The position numbers and the translations under genes were made by a program. This document shows, piece by piece, positions 23,140-34,979 of a stretch of 64,000 nt of DNA. The notes beneath the pieces are model-generated. The model worked only from the letters and a program-made list of their open reading frames with translations. It was not told the origin of the DNA and did no database searches. Position 1 is the stretch's first letter. The number at the start of each line of letters is the position of its first letter. Origin of the DNA: Limnanthes douglasii subsp. nivea (lineage: Eukaryota > Streptophyta > Magnoliopsida > Brassicales > Limnanthaceae); assembly GCA_036936605.1 (NCBI GenBank), contig JAUPFV010000002.1, positions 339,514,654-339,578,653 on the forward strand, written 5' to 3'.

Positions 23140-26100
23140 TAAAAAGGATTCAGTTATAGACTACTCAATAATGCAGAGTGAAAATTTGAATGAACAATAT
23201 AAAATAAACTATAATACCACAACACAACAAGGATATTGTTCTAAGATAGACAAAAGACAACCTAACTATATGCAACAGAATATGGACACTACATCATGGA
23301 TTATCTTTTTTGCATCGAATAATTATAAAAATTTATCTTTTTAACAAAACTCTCCAAATCAGAAGCATATAGGAAGTCTTCCGACATACCTTACACTTAG
23401 AAAAATAGAAGTAGATAAATCTTTTACAGAAATACTAAACAAGAAAGTTAAAAAAGCTAAAGGAATAAAGGAAAAACAAAGTTGCTATCATGGCCACCTA
23501 GAGTAAAAGGTCAACCGAAACATCTTCTAAAAGTTAGAAGTGATTATAAAAAATCTGAATTGGTAAGAAGGATACAAAGAGAAGGCCAAAGTTTATAAAA
23601 ATAATGAAAAATATTGAGTTTATGACCCTTCAAGAACCTTTAATTGTTAAGAATAATCTAGAGAAAGTTACTAAACATTTACGATACAAGAACAGTCTTT
23701 CAAATGTCAATAATAAAATCTGGCTGGTGTGGTAAGATTAATATTTTACTCGATATTATTCAGAATTATGAACAATTCATTTATGTTAAGGTTAAACATG
23801 TAACTTTTGACAAAAATTTCATGGTAACGATTATCTATTCCAAATGTACAATGGAGCATTGATCAGATCTCTGGAATAACTTAAAGAAACCTAGCCGATA
23901 ATTCAAAGGAATGAATTATGATGGATGACTTTAATATCATCCCATCTTCTAATGAGAAACTCTCTTGCACTTCCTTATAAATAAGAAGTATAAAGGATTT
24001 TAATAATGCTATGTCTGATTTCTATTTGGAGGGTGCTAGGTTTATAAGAACTAAATACACATGGACCAATAATAAGAAGTGGAAATGGTCTGAACATGCT
24101 CTAAACATACGTCGTTTTGACACCAACACTTTATGAAGGTTTTTTTGTAGAATTGGAATATTGAAATGAGTGGTCAATCTATAGTTTTTTTAATAAACTT
24201 GAGAGATTGAAACAAAAGCTCAAATATTGGAATTTGGAGCATTTTGGTAACTTATTTGATATTGTTTTAAAAGCTAAGGAAGATGTTAAAGTTTTGGAAA
24301 AAATATATGTGGGTTCTAGAGATATTGAACACAAGAGACAAGCTATCTATTTTCAATTACTATATATGGAAGAAACCTATTGGCCTAAAAGTATAATTTT
24401 ATATTTTAAAAATATGGAGATAAGAGTACTGCCACATACCATAATTATGTTAAGAGAAAAACAAGAAGAAATAAACTATTTGGTATTCTTAATGGAACTG
24501 AATGGATCACTCATAATGACGAGATTAGAAATTCAAATCAATTTTAACGGCTCATTCAAACAATAATAAACCTGAAGATTACCAAAATATAATTCCTAAT
24601 CTAATCACTAAAGAGGACAACTAAATATTAATGAGTTTACCTATGAGATTCTTGATGTCATAAAAAGCATAAACCCTACTAGTGCTTCTAGTATTGATGA
24701 ATTCAATAGAATGTTTTTCCATCAATGTTGAGAAATTATTAAGATGGTTCTCTGTGTAACAATATCTTCATTTCTCCAAGGACAAGATTTTCTTCAAGGA
24801 ATTACAAAAACCATTATACGCCTGATCCCTAAGGTTTGCAATCCTCAAACATGGAAAAATTATAGCCCATTAGTCTATGTACTCTTATGAATAAAATCAT
24901 ATTAAAACTTATAAACAATAGGTTAGATGATTCCCTGTCTAAAATAGTATCATAAGAGCAAGAATGATTTAACTATGGTATAAATATCCATGACAACATC
25001 ATATATGCTACACAGCATGCTCAGGATCTTAACTAAAAAAGTAAGAGATATAATATAATGGTTATAGTTGATATGTCCAAGTCTTTCGATAAATTTGAAT
25101 ACAACTTTATTCTGAATATCATGTAACTTTTTTGTTTCAGTAGAACATTCTTATAGAGAGTTTCTTGTTTAGTCAGTTAGTCTTACTTCTCAATCATTAT
25201 TAATGGTGAAACTCATGGATACTTCAAAGCCACTAATAGAATAAGACAAGGGAGATACAAGTCTAAAATCAGTTTAGTCGTTCCATGTTTAGACTTTGCA
25301 TATGATGTGCTTATATTTAAAAATGGAGCAACCAATAACATAGACATATTATGAACTTTTTACAATAGTACCAAATGTTATATGGTCAAACTAGTACCAA
25401 ATGTTATATGGTCAAACTATTAATAGTGATAAAACCTGGGTAATAACTTCTTCTAATATAACTCTAGCTATGACCAATATGATAGTTTCATATTATGGTT
25501 TCCAGTTTGATCACCTATATATCTATTACGTATGAGTTACAATCAACACAAATAATAAATAATTTAATTACGAAGTATTAGTTAATAAGTTTAGAAGCAA
25601 GATAATGAAGTGTGAGGGTAAGCATTTGTCATTTGGTGGCAGAATCATTCTTATTCAGAATATTATAATGCCTTTTACCAATATATTGACTTTAAACTTG
25701 TATTATCCCTAAAACTATAATAGATAAGTTAGAAATAATATGTAACATGTTTTTATAAGGCACCAATGAGACCACAAACACCATTAATTGGACTAGATGG
25801 AATAAAGTATGTAGTTCATATGAAGAGGGTGATCTCAACTTAAGGAATATACAAGATTTACAAGATATGTTTTATGTAACCTACGGTTTAGATTTACAGA
25901 AGTCGTTTCTCCCTGGTAAAGATATATGCATAGTTTATATTGTGGAGACCTACATACCCTTCAAGTTAGTTATTCAGACATCCTTCTATAACATGGAAAA
26001 TATTAATGGATATAAAAGAAAAAACTGAAAAAATTATCTTCTGGAAAATTAGATTAGAATAGATGGACTTCTGAATTGATAAGTGGTGTCAATCATCTCC

Positions 26101-26633
26101 TTTCATTACTTTTTCCTATAGTGAGGATAATATATGGTACTCGAAAGAAATGGTCAGTTAAAACTGGAATATAGAATGTTGGATTCTTGAAAAATTTAAG
26201 AACATATTATTACCCTATGATATTTCTAAGATTATGAAAATTTCAATCAATGTAACTAGGAAGGATGTAATCAAATGGAATGTGTTATCTAATGCGAAAT
26301 TTAGTACCAAGGACACATGGAACAAGCTAAGAACAAAAGGAAATAGGTTTAGACTCTATAAGAAGCTATGGAATAATATCAACCCTAAGAAATTCTCTAT
26401 GTTGGTTTGAAGGGTTACTAATAATTCGTTATTTGTTGATTCGATTATTCAAAGGAGAAACTTTTCTTTGGTATCAAAGTGTCAGCTTTGTGAAAACTCA
26501 CAAACTGTTAATCATTTGTTTGTATCATGTAATGTTTCTTCGACAATTTGGTTTTATTTTTCTAATCTATTTAACATAAGATTAGATATACACATGACTA
26601 TAACTCATGTGATTAGAACTCGGTATTGGCATG

Positions 26634-26669
<36 letters not shown>

Positions 26670-27360
26670 AACAATTATTCCTCTTATTATATGTTGGGCA
26701 GTTTTGAGAGATATGAACAAATCAAAATATGAGAGTCACCAACTCAGGTCTTGTGATATGATTAATCATGTTAAGCATATTATAATAGGGTTGGATTAGG
26801 TTAATTTATTTAAAAGAAGACAATAGTCAAATGAACTCAAGGAAGCTAATGAAATTGGCTATTATAATCACCTAAATAAGGCCAGAGATTGCACTTGATT
26901 AACTGGACTCCTCATATATTAAACAGACATAAACTTAATATTGATGCATCTTGTGGTCGCAGTGGTGAAGATACTGGTGGTAGATTAGTTAGGAACAACA
27001 TAAGTGAAATAATTTCTTGATTTGGTAGGCTGTATGGTAAGCTAAATCCAATAATGACAATGGGAAAATTCCTTGATGGATGGTGTCTTAATATGTAAGG
27101 AGCTGAATGAAAGAGAGCTTGATATGGAAATTGATTCTCTAATCCTAACTGAGATGTTTAGTAACGGAAAATCATATTGGTATCTTAATTATTATTTTTA
27201 TTATTGTAGGAGCTAAAATCACTTCTAAGATGACTATTAAACATATTTCTAGGGATCAAAATAAAGCAGCGGGATGGCTTGCCAAATGGACTAGAAAGTG
27301 TAAGATGAAACTAGATTTAGAAAGTATGGGCTTAGGATATACAATATCTAAAGATTGAGC
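23140..27360 (+). pseudogene. L1-type LINE with terminal RNase H, degenerate
   Basis: Plus-strand order: possible ORF1 tail (23140-23600); endonuclease remnants ('NNKIWLVW' near 23715, 'DDFNIIPSSNEKLSC' near 23920, 'GARFIRTKYTWTNNKKWKW' near 24030); the lead-in to RT ('LKYWNLEHFGNLFDIVLKA', 24207-24566); RT ('INPTSASSIDEFNRMFFHQC', 'IRLIPKVCNPQTWKNYSP', 'IVDMSKSFDKFEYNFIL', degraded 'FAYDVLIF' where FADD is expected); zf-RVT ('CQLCENSQTVNHLFVSCNVS', 26330-26600); and RNase H ('KLNIDASCGRSGEDTGG' near 26930, 'KAAGWLAKW' near 27265). Numerous stops and frameshifts. The 3' end grades into A-rich sequence near 27390. It cannot move itself. Confidence 0.85.
26637..26667. repeat. (AT)n microsatellite
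   Basis: 31 bp of uninterrupted AT dinucleotides, lying between the zf-RVT and RNase H parts of the dead LINE. Confidence 0.95.
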
Positions 27361-27410
27361 TACTATTTTTCATGATTCTAATCAAATAAAATGTCATTAA
27401 AAAGGAAAAT

Positions 27411-28078
27411 TGTTTTAACTGGATTTAGTTGCTTGCAATATATAACAAATCGCGGAAAAATAATTAAACTTTTGTATATTCACCTAATTAATAAACCGAA
27501 AACCAAGAACACTTACGGGTTTACCTACTGCTCTTCATTTAGTATTCTCTTCTGTTCCTTTGCGTTCTTCGGCGATTCCACGTTCCCCATCGATTCCATT
27601 TATGAAATTGAGAAACCTGCATAATCCAATTAGAGAAGAAGGAAAATGTTTCTAGACACTCAAGGAAGCGGTCGTGTTTCTGATAAGCGTTTAGAGTGAT
27701 GAAATAATTTAACCTAGCCCCTTATTTATAGACTTTACAATGTGAAGCCCAACATTGTAAAGTCCACCCTTTATTACTTCTTTGTGTCCGGGACCATAAC
27801 CCGATAAATTGATAACTGAATTTATATCCCTTATTTATTAATTCATGCTTAAGTGTTGAGATTTGGGCCCTGTTCATCACAATGCCCAAATTCAACCCGG
27901 TTACCACTTTTGAACCCATAACGTCTTTTCACCCATAAGTCCAATTTAGTTAATTAAATAATTAACTCGATTACTTTTAATTTAGATTTCCTTAAAACAA
28001 TAACCGAATATGTTTATTTAGCATGTCGGTCCAAATTATTGTTAGTCTATAAATATATTAAATAAATATATTTCAACA
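27411..28078 (-). repeat. Probable solo copia LTR
   Basis: On the minus strand it starts TGTTGAAATATATT and ends ...AGTTAAAACA, so it has TGTT/AACA ends. It contains a TATA box (complement of cttatttatag near 27722-27730) placed as in an LTR promoter, followed by a CT-rich leader. A perfect small inverted repeat (gactttacaatgt / acattgtaaagtc, about 27732-27765) lies just upstream of the TATA box. No coding region, primer site or matching target duplication was found next to it. The start at 27411 is less certain than the end. Confidence 0.55.
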
Positions 28079-28504
28079 ATAGAAACCCTCATTAGAAATT
28101 ATTTGTAATTAGTCTATTTTTATTTTGTTACTTGCGATGCTAGATCAAACCATGAATCTCTTTTATTATTATTTATAATATTTACTCGTCTTCTACAAAT
28201 GGATCCATACATTAATTTTAAACTATTATACTTCGCATAAAATAAATTTGAGTATAGCTAATAATGTTGAAAGCTTATTTTCTTTTTAAATATTTTTATG
28301 AATTTTTTATTTATAAGAATGTTTTTGAATTGTTTTGACATAATTTTTTTGGAGATTTAGTTGGGTAATGTATTATTTTAGAATGTGTAAATATGATATT
28401 GGATTGTAAAAAAATAAAGAGTATAATAATAGTCGATTATATACAAACCACATAGCCCATTTGATAGTGTAAAATGAGGGGGAAGAATTCAATTTGGCAA
28501 TTTC
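28079..28504. other. Unassigned AT-rich stretch
   Basis: No coding sequence or repeat recognised. It sits just upstream of the germin copy A promoter relic and may be old intergenic spacer of the germin array. Confidence 0.4.
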
Positions 28505-28740
28505 TTAAGGACTTCTAAAATAATTTTGTATGTTCCACCCGCCCTCGTCTTCAAATACGTCTACAAAACCTAGTTGCGAAATATGGAATTAAGTTTTTCA
28601 ATGCTTGATATTATAAATAATGTATACTGAGCAGTAGAAAATGTCAAAGTTGATAAGAATTAGATATACTTTCCTATTAAAACGCGATTATGTTGAAACC
28701 AATTTATCGTATGTTGATACGTGGTTAAAAATCATGATTG
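28505..28740 (+). pseudogene. Germin copy A, promoter relic
   Basis: Aligns by eye with the promoter of the intact germin-like gene at about 55073-55300. Shared landmarks are attttgtatgttccacccgc (28531 onward versus 55091 onward), gttgcgaa, and a cassette of the form gtcaaagt..gataagaattag..aaaacgcgaYtatgt ending in caatttatcgtatgtt (versus caatttagcgtatgtt). The similarity ends at about 28740, where other sequence begins; the next part of a germin gene appears at 39811. No coding sequence is left here. Confidence 0.75.
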
Positions 28741-28859
28741 GTCATCAGGGTTGGTCATTTGTTTCAAAACAATTATTTATTTAATTTTTGTATCAAAACA
28801 ACCATTTTGTTTCACCAGGGGTCACTAGTGTTGTGTTTTTTTTTTTGCATTTTTAGTCA

Positions 28860-28864
28860 CCGCT
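28860..28864. repeat. Target-site duplication, left copy (CRM-like element)
   Basis: ccgct immediately before the 5' LTR. The same five bases follow the 3' LTR at 34398-34402. Confidence 0.9.
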
Positions 28865-29381
28865 TGATGTAGTTGCACAAGCCCATGACTATATGGCCCT
28901 TTTGGACAAACGGAAACAGGTTTTATTTGGGGCCCAGATATCAGAATTAGGCGATGCGACCACTCAAATCGAACGCGTCGAGAAGCCCAACAATTTTTGA
29001 AAGCATCACAAAGTGATGAAGTCCAGGCCCTAAATTTAGTCGTTTAAACCCTCGTTTTGCTGTTTTAGTAAATTTTCTGCATTTTCCTATTTTATTTAGA
29101 TTTTATTAAAATACTTAACCAGCTCCAATCGCTTTGAAATTGGACTGGGCTTTATTTTATTGCATAGGAAAAAAAGCTGTAATTTTGGACTAGGGTTTCG
29201 AGCACTTCTATAAAAGGCTCTCAAACCTTAGTTTTGCCTCAGACTTTTTTGAATACAATTTTGATTTTCTTTAAAGTCTCCATTAATCTAACCTAGGGTT
29301 AGAACTATCCAACGGTTCTTTTTGTCTTCTTCCTTTTGATTTCTACAGCCGACGACTGTGTTTCAAAACCAGTCGCCACCA
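28865..29381 (+). repeat. 5' LTR of the CRM-like element
   Basis: 517 bp, TGATGTAG...GCCACCA. A TATA-like motif (tataaaagg, near 29210) lies in the second half, followed by a CT-rich leader. Compared with the 3' LTR I count six differences. One of them turns CGA into TGA in the part that corresponds to the pol C-terminus, which is not translated in this copy. Confidence 0.95.
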
Positions 29382-29399
29382 TATTGGTATCAGATTCAA
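29382..29399 (+). other. Primer binding site (initiator Met tRNA type)
   Basis: tggtatcaga at 29385-29394 lies three bases after the 5' LTR and matches the start of the tRNA-iMet complement. The reverse transcriptase would begin minus-strand synthesis here. Confidence 0.8.
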
Positions 29400-29426
29400 A
29401 GTTCCTACGGCGTGGGTAACGACGGT

Positions 29427-32400
29427 ATGCCGCCAAAGCGATCTTTTCGGGGGAAGTCCACTATTCCGATCACTGAATCGATCGACCGTGATGAATTCGG
29501 TCAATTCCAATCCCAGGTTGGTGAACAGATGCACTCGTTGGGAAATCAGTTGAGAGACGTACAAGAAGCACTACACAGGCTGTTGAACAACCAAACCAAC
29601 GGCTTTCGAGCTCCAGGTTCGAGCAACCAGCCGTCGGGATCTGAGAGAGAGATCGGCCCCGAGAAGAATCCGTTTGCTCCTCGGCGAGAACAAGTTAGGG
29701 GTCAATACTCACCACAAGACTGCCGTGACCAAGTCTTTGAGCAACCGCCACCGAGAGATTCTGATCTGAACGCCAACAACCGGTGGGAATCTGGATTCAG
29801 ATTGGAGATCCCAGAGTTCCAAGGGGGTCTTGCACCGGAGGAGTTTTTAGATTGGATTGCCTCAGTTGAAGAAGTTCTTGATTTCAAGGAGGTTCTGGAT
29901 GCAAAGCGGGTACAGTTGGCTGCAACTAAGTTCCGAGGCCGAGCTGCATCCTGGTGGCAACAGCTCAAGCAGACCAGATGAAGGCACGGTAAGACAAAAC
30001 TAACAACTTGGGCTAAGTTTGTGAAGCACATGAGGGCTGCGTTTTTGCCTTACAACTATAACCGCATAATGTATCAGCAGTTCCAAAACCTTAAACAAGG
30101 GTCAAAGACTGTTGACGAGTACACTAACGATTTTTTCACGCTACAAAACCGTGTATATATTACTGATTCAGCAGATCAGCTAGTCTCTCGCTATATAGGG
30201 GGGATGCGACAACAGTTTCAGGACCAGCTGAATATGTTCGACCCTGTGAATGTGTCTGAAGCACATCAGCGCGCACTGCATCTGGAGAAAGCCCTTTCAC
30301 GAAGGCCTTATGGAGGAGACACTGCCAGACCTAATCCATTGCCATTCCCCAAAAGGACGGTTCCAAGCCCTAACCCAGGAGTGCCAACTGCTTCTCCTAT
30401 GCGCACAGGTGCTAATTTGCAGGACCCTAGTCGCACAGTTACTTCCTCACAGGTCCGGTGCTACCATTGTCATGAACTAGGGCACGTTGCTTTACAGTGT
30501 CCCAAATTACGACAACAACCACAACACCCGAGGGGTCTGTTCGCTGACACTGCTGATTTTTCCCTAGAGGGCGAGCCGCGGTTTGATGAAGAACCAGAGG
30601 ATGTTGTTGATGAGGTTCCAGAGGACCAGGTTACAGGAGGAGATATTGGTCAGACATTGGTTCTAAGGCGTATCTGCTTGACGCCGAAAGCCAAAAGTGA
30701 TGTGGATGATTGGCTACGGAACAATATTTTCCAATCGACTTGCACTATTGGGGGAAAGGTATACAAATTCGTTATTGATTCTGGGAGCTGCGAAAATGTT
30801 ATCTCTGAAGAAGTTGTCCAGAAACTGGCCCTGAAAACAGAAGACCACCCAAACCCCTACAAGCTTGCTTGGTTAAAGAAAGGTAGTGAGGTAAGTATCT
30901 CTAGAAGATGTCTGGTATCTTTCTCTGTTGGTAACTATAGGGATAAAGCTTGGTGCGATGTCATTGGGATGGATGCGTGTCACTTGTTGCTAGGCCGACC
31001 CTGGCAATATGACAGAAGTGTCAGATATGATGGTAGGAGGAACCGCTACAGTTTTATATGGAATGATGTCAGGTTCATATTAACACCAACTAGAGAGGTT
31101 TCTCCAAAACCTGCCCTTGCAGTATCAAAGGAGTCGGGTAAGAACTTTCTAGCTCAAAAGGCGTTTATAGAACATGCTCATGAAACAGGGATTGTCTATC
31201 TTTTGATGGTTAAAGAATTTAGTACTGATCCATTTGCTGGTATACCTGAGCGAGTTCGGCCGCTTTTAGCAGAATTCTCTGTTGTCTTTCCCGATACTTT
31301 ACCTACAGGTCTTCCTCCATTGAGAGATATCCAACACCAGATTGACCTTGTACCGGGTGCTAGTCTACCAAACCGACCGCATTATCGGATGAGCCCAAAA
31401 GAGCATGAAGAGCTCCGCAGACAGGTGGAGGAACTGTTAACGAAAGGCCACATCCGGGAGAGTCTTAGTCCTTGTGCGGTTCCTGCACTATTAACACCAA
31501 AGAAGGATGGCTCAATGAGAATGTGTGTGGATAGCCGGGCTATCAACAAAATTACAGTCAGGTATCGGTTTCATATTCCTCGCCTTGATGATTTACTGGA
31601 TCAATTGAATGGTGCTACTGTGTTTACGAAACTGGATTTGAAGAGCGGATACCACCAGATTCGTATTCGTATGGGGGATGAGTGGAAAACAACCTTCAAG
31701 ACCCGAGAAGGTCTGTTTGAATGGATGGTAATGCCATTCGGTCTTTCTAACGCTCCTAGCACGTTCATGCGGGTTATGAACCAAGTATTTCGCCCATTCA
31801 TCGGAAAATTTCTTGTTGTGTACTTTGATGATATTCTTATTTATAGTACCACGGAAGAGCTGCATCTCCAGCACTTACGCGAGGTGTTGGTGGTTTTGAG
31901 GCGAGAGAAGTTTTATGGAGGACTCGATAAGTGTTGTTTTATGACAGATTCGGTCGTCTTCCTAGGGTATGTTGTGTCAAAAGATGGGCTTTCAGTGGAT
32001 CAGTCGAAAGTAGAAGCCGTGCGAGACTGGCCTATTCCTACTTCCATCACTGAAGTCCGCTCTTTTCACGGATTGGTCTCTTTTTACAGATGGTTCATAC
32101 ATAACTTCAGCACTGTTATGGCTCCCATTACAGAGTGTATGAAGGGCAAGACATTCTGCTGGACCCCTGAAGCAGCTAAAGCGTTTGAGATAATCAAGGT
32201 AAGACTGACCACTGCACCGATTCTGGTTTTACCTGACTTTTCTACAGGATTTGAACTGCATTGTGATGCGTCCGGATTGGGCATTGGCGCTGTACTCAGC
32301 CAACGAGGTCTTCCTGTAGCATACTTCAGCGAAAAGTTAAGTGGAGCTAAACTTAACTACAGCACCTATGACAAGGAGTTCTATGCAGTTGTACGAGCTT

Positions 32401-34049
32401 TGAAGCACTGGAGTTCCTACTTGGCCTACAATGACTTTGTCCTGTACACCGATCATGATGCCTTAAAACATCTGCAGAGTCAGGAGAAACTCTCTTCCCG
32501 CCATGCACGTTGGGCTGCATTTACGCAACAATTTACCTTTTCCATTAAACATACTTCGGGGACAGTTAACCGCGTAGCTGACGCATTGAGCCGACGCAGC
32601 ATGATGATTCGTATGGAAGGAGAAGTTGTGGGATTCGAGATGATGAAGGATCTACTAGCTATCGATCCATATTTTGGTCCTATTATAGAGGACGTCAGCG
32701 CAGGTTTGAGAAAAGATTTTGCAGTGAGCAACGGTTACCTCTTCAAAGGTAATTTACTTTGTGTTCCTGAGGGCAGTTTGAGATTACTGATTGTACAGGA
32801 GAGACATAACGAGGGGCATGGGGGTAGAGATCAAACCCTTCACTCTGTATCCAGTCAGTTCTTCTGGCCGCATTTGAGGCGAGATGTTATCCGTTTTGTA
32901 GCTGGTTGTCGGGTTTGCCAGGTGGCAAAAGGTACATCCTCCAACGCAGGTCTATACCTACCACTCCCAATACCGGAAGGACCATGGCGAAGCGTCAGCA
33001 TGGATTTCATCTCTGGGCTACCAAGAACACAGAGAGGTAACGATTCTATTTTTGTAGTGGTTGACAGGTTTTCTAAGATGGCCCACTTCATTGCCTGCAA
33101 GAAAACCACAGATGCTGTGAATGTTGCTAATTTATACTTTCGTGAGGTCTACCGCTTACATGGTCTACCCTTGAATATCGTTTCTGATCGCGATGCGCGG
33201 TTTGTGGGGCATTTTTGGAGGAGTTTGTGGCGCCTCACAAACACGAAGCTGGGTTTTAGCAGCGCATATCACCCGCAGACAGATGGCCAAACCGAGGTAA
33301 CTAATCGAACGTTAGGCATCATGTTACGTACAGAGGTCTCTGGGAACTTGAAAGCATGGGATTCTCGTCTTTATCATGTTGAGTTCGCCTACAACAGGCA
33401 CCACAAGCGCAGTACTGGGTATAGTCCCTTCATGGTAGTCTATGGTTATAACCCACGGGGTCCTATGGACTTAGCTTTCCCAACGCTTGATAAGGTCCCA
33501 GCTAAGGTCGAGAACGCCATTGCTGATCTATGGGAGATCCATGCGAACACCCGCAAACACTTGGAGGAAACAACACAGAAGTACAAGATTGCCGCAGATA
33601 AGAAGCGCCGCCTGGTGGAGTTTGCAGTGGGAGACTTTGTATGGGCTGTTTTGACCAGGGATCGCTATCCTGCACACGAGTACAACAAGTTGGCTGCAAG
33701 GAAGGTGGGTCCGTTTGAAATCATTGAAAAGATTAATCCCAATGCATACAGGTTGAAACTACCAAGCCACATGAAGACCCATAACGTTTTCAACGTGAAG
33801 CACCTGGTGCCATTTACCGCTGCTGCTGAGGATGATGAAGCTGAGAATTCGTGGGCGAATTCTTCCGAAGAAGGGGAGGATGATGTAGTTGCACAAGCCC
33901 ATGACTATATGGCCCTTTTGGACAAACGGAAACAGGCTTTATTTGGGGCCCAGATATCAGAATTAGGTGATGCGACCACTCAAATCGAACGCGTCGAGAA
34001 GCCCAACAATTTTCGAAAGCATCACAAAGTGATGAAGTCCAGGCCCTAA
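29427..34049 (+). pseudogene. gag-pol: CRM-like gag-pol polyprotein, one premature stop
   Basis: The likely start is ATG at 29427 ('MPPKRSFRGKSTIPITES'); the frame runs to 34049, about 1540 codons, broken only by TGA at 29979-29981, which looks like a C-to-T change of CGA (Arg). Order: capsid domain; CCHC knuckle 'CYHCHELGHVALQC' (about 30459-30500); protease 'FVIDSGSCENVIS'; RT with 'YFDD' at 31821-31832; RNase H 'LHCDASGLGIGAVLS' and 'RVADALSRR'; integrase zinc region 'CRVCQVAKG' and D, D, E in 'SMDFISGL', 'VSDRDARF' and 'TEVTNR'; C-terminus 'HNVFNVKHLVPF' and an acidic tail that reads into the 3' LTR. With the stop, the upstream ORF yields only partial Gag. Confidence 0.92.
33867..33880 (+). 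other. Polypurine tract of the CRM-like element
   Basis: gaagaaggggagga directly precedes the 3' LTR and lies inside the pol reading frame. It would prime plus-strand DNA synthesis. Confidence 0.85.
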
Positions 34050-34397
34050 ATTTAGTCGTTTAAACCCTCGTTTTGCTGTTTTAGTAAATTTTCTGCATTT
34101 TCCTATTTTATTTAGATTTTATTAAAATACTTAACCAGCTCCAATCGCTTTGAAATTGGACTGGGCTTTATTTTATTGCATAGGAAAAAAAGCTGTAATT
34201 TTGGACTAGGGTTTCGAGCACTTATATAAAAGGCTCTCAAACCTTAGTTTTGCCTCAGACTTTTTTGAATACAATTTTGATTTTCTTTAAAGTCTCCCTT
34301 AATCTAACCTAGGGTTAGAACTATCCAACGGTTCTTTTTGTCTTCTTCCTCTTGATTTCTACAGCCGACGACTGTGTTTCAAAACCAGTCGCCACCA
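33881..34397 (+). repeat. 3' LTR of the CRM-like element
   Basis: 517 bp, the same ends as the 5' LTR. The first 169 bp double as the C-terminal codons of pol, so LTR sequence is under coding constraint there. It is followed by the target duplication ccgct. Confidence 0.95.
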
Positions 34398-34402
34398 CCG
34401 CT

Positions 34403-34829
34403 AGTGACCATAAATGTAAAGAAAACCAACAAAAATAGCAATTTTTGGGACAAATATAACTTGAGTGGAAATTTTGAAACAAGTGCTTAACTCCGGGGAC
34501 TAACGAAGGTTCTTAGTCGTTAATACGTCGTAGAATAGTTATTTTTCTTATTTGAGAATGATGCTCAGAGAGATTGGTGTGAAATTGTTTTGGAAAGCAG
34601 CGAGAGGGACAAACAAAGATATATAGAAAGGAACGAGACACTTCCTAGGGAGATAACCTCAGAAAAAGGAGAACCACTCTAGCATACAAAGATTTGAAAC
34701 CTAATTCATTGAGAAAAAAAACTTTAGAAACGGTAAGAAAGAGAGAAATGAGGTGCTCTCTAGGAGAAAACCCTAAAAAGAAGGGAGAAAGGAGAGAGAG
34801 CAGGCAGATCCTCTAAGAATGGTCGGTAG
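34403..34829. other. Purine-rich spacer
   Basis: No coding features recognised. The 34570-34830 part is rich in GA on the plus strand; its complement is CT-rich with tagggttttctcc, like a plant 5' leader or an LTR U5 region. It may belong to a 3' LTR of the minus-strand copia element to its right, but ends could not be found. Confidence 0.4.
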
Positions 34830-34975
34830 AAGTGTAGAGGTAGCTATTATATTACTATTTTCTCCAGCTCCATGCTCTCTCTCAAATGGCAAAATACTCT
34901 AAAACATTTCTCTTATTTTTTTCTTTTCAAATCAATATATCTAGTTCTTTCTTGAACCACTACTCTATCATCCTC
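34830..34975. repeat. Direct repeat, left copy, flanking the Ale-like copia
   Basis: The segment around tctccagctccatgctctct matches 39655-39798 in the same orientation (about 140 bp, clearly diverged). The two copies bracket the minus-strand copia. They could be parts of its LTRs, but the sequence beyond them does not match between sides, so I leave the nature open. Confidence 0.6.
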
Positions 34976-34979
34976 CTTC

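Larger units (their letters stand above)
28865..34397 (+). mobile_element. CRM-like Ty3/gypsy retrotransposon, nearly intact
   Basis: Complete 5533-bp element: 5' LTR, tRNA-Met-type primer site, one gag-pol frame, polypurine tract, 3' LTR, bounded by the 5-bp target duplication ccgct (28860-28864 and 34398-34402). LTRs are 517 bp each with six substitutions and no indels by my count. The pol frame runs into the 3' LTR by 169 bp, and no chromodomain is visible; both traits, with the tRNA-Met primer site and the RT wording, fit the CRM (centromeric) chromovirus clade. A single in-frame TGA in gag is the only clear coding defect. Confidence 0.92.

Noticed and set aside
24207..24566. Isolated 119-residue ORF as a separate small gene
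   Set aside because: It matches the lead-in to reverse transcriptase of an L1 LINE and is in line with the other LINE fragments.
29358..29426. gag start at 29358
   Set aside because: The codon is GTG and lies in the LTR and primer site; ATG at 29427 begins a typical basic Gag leader in the same frame.
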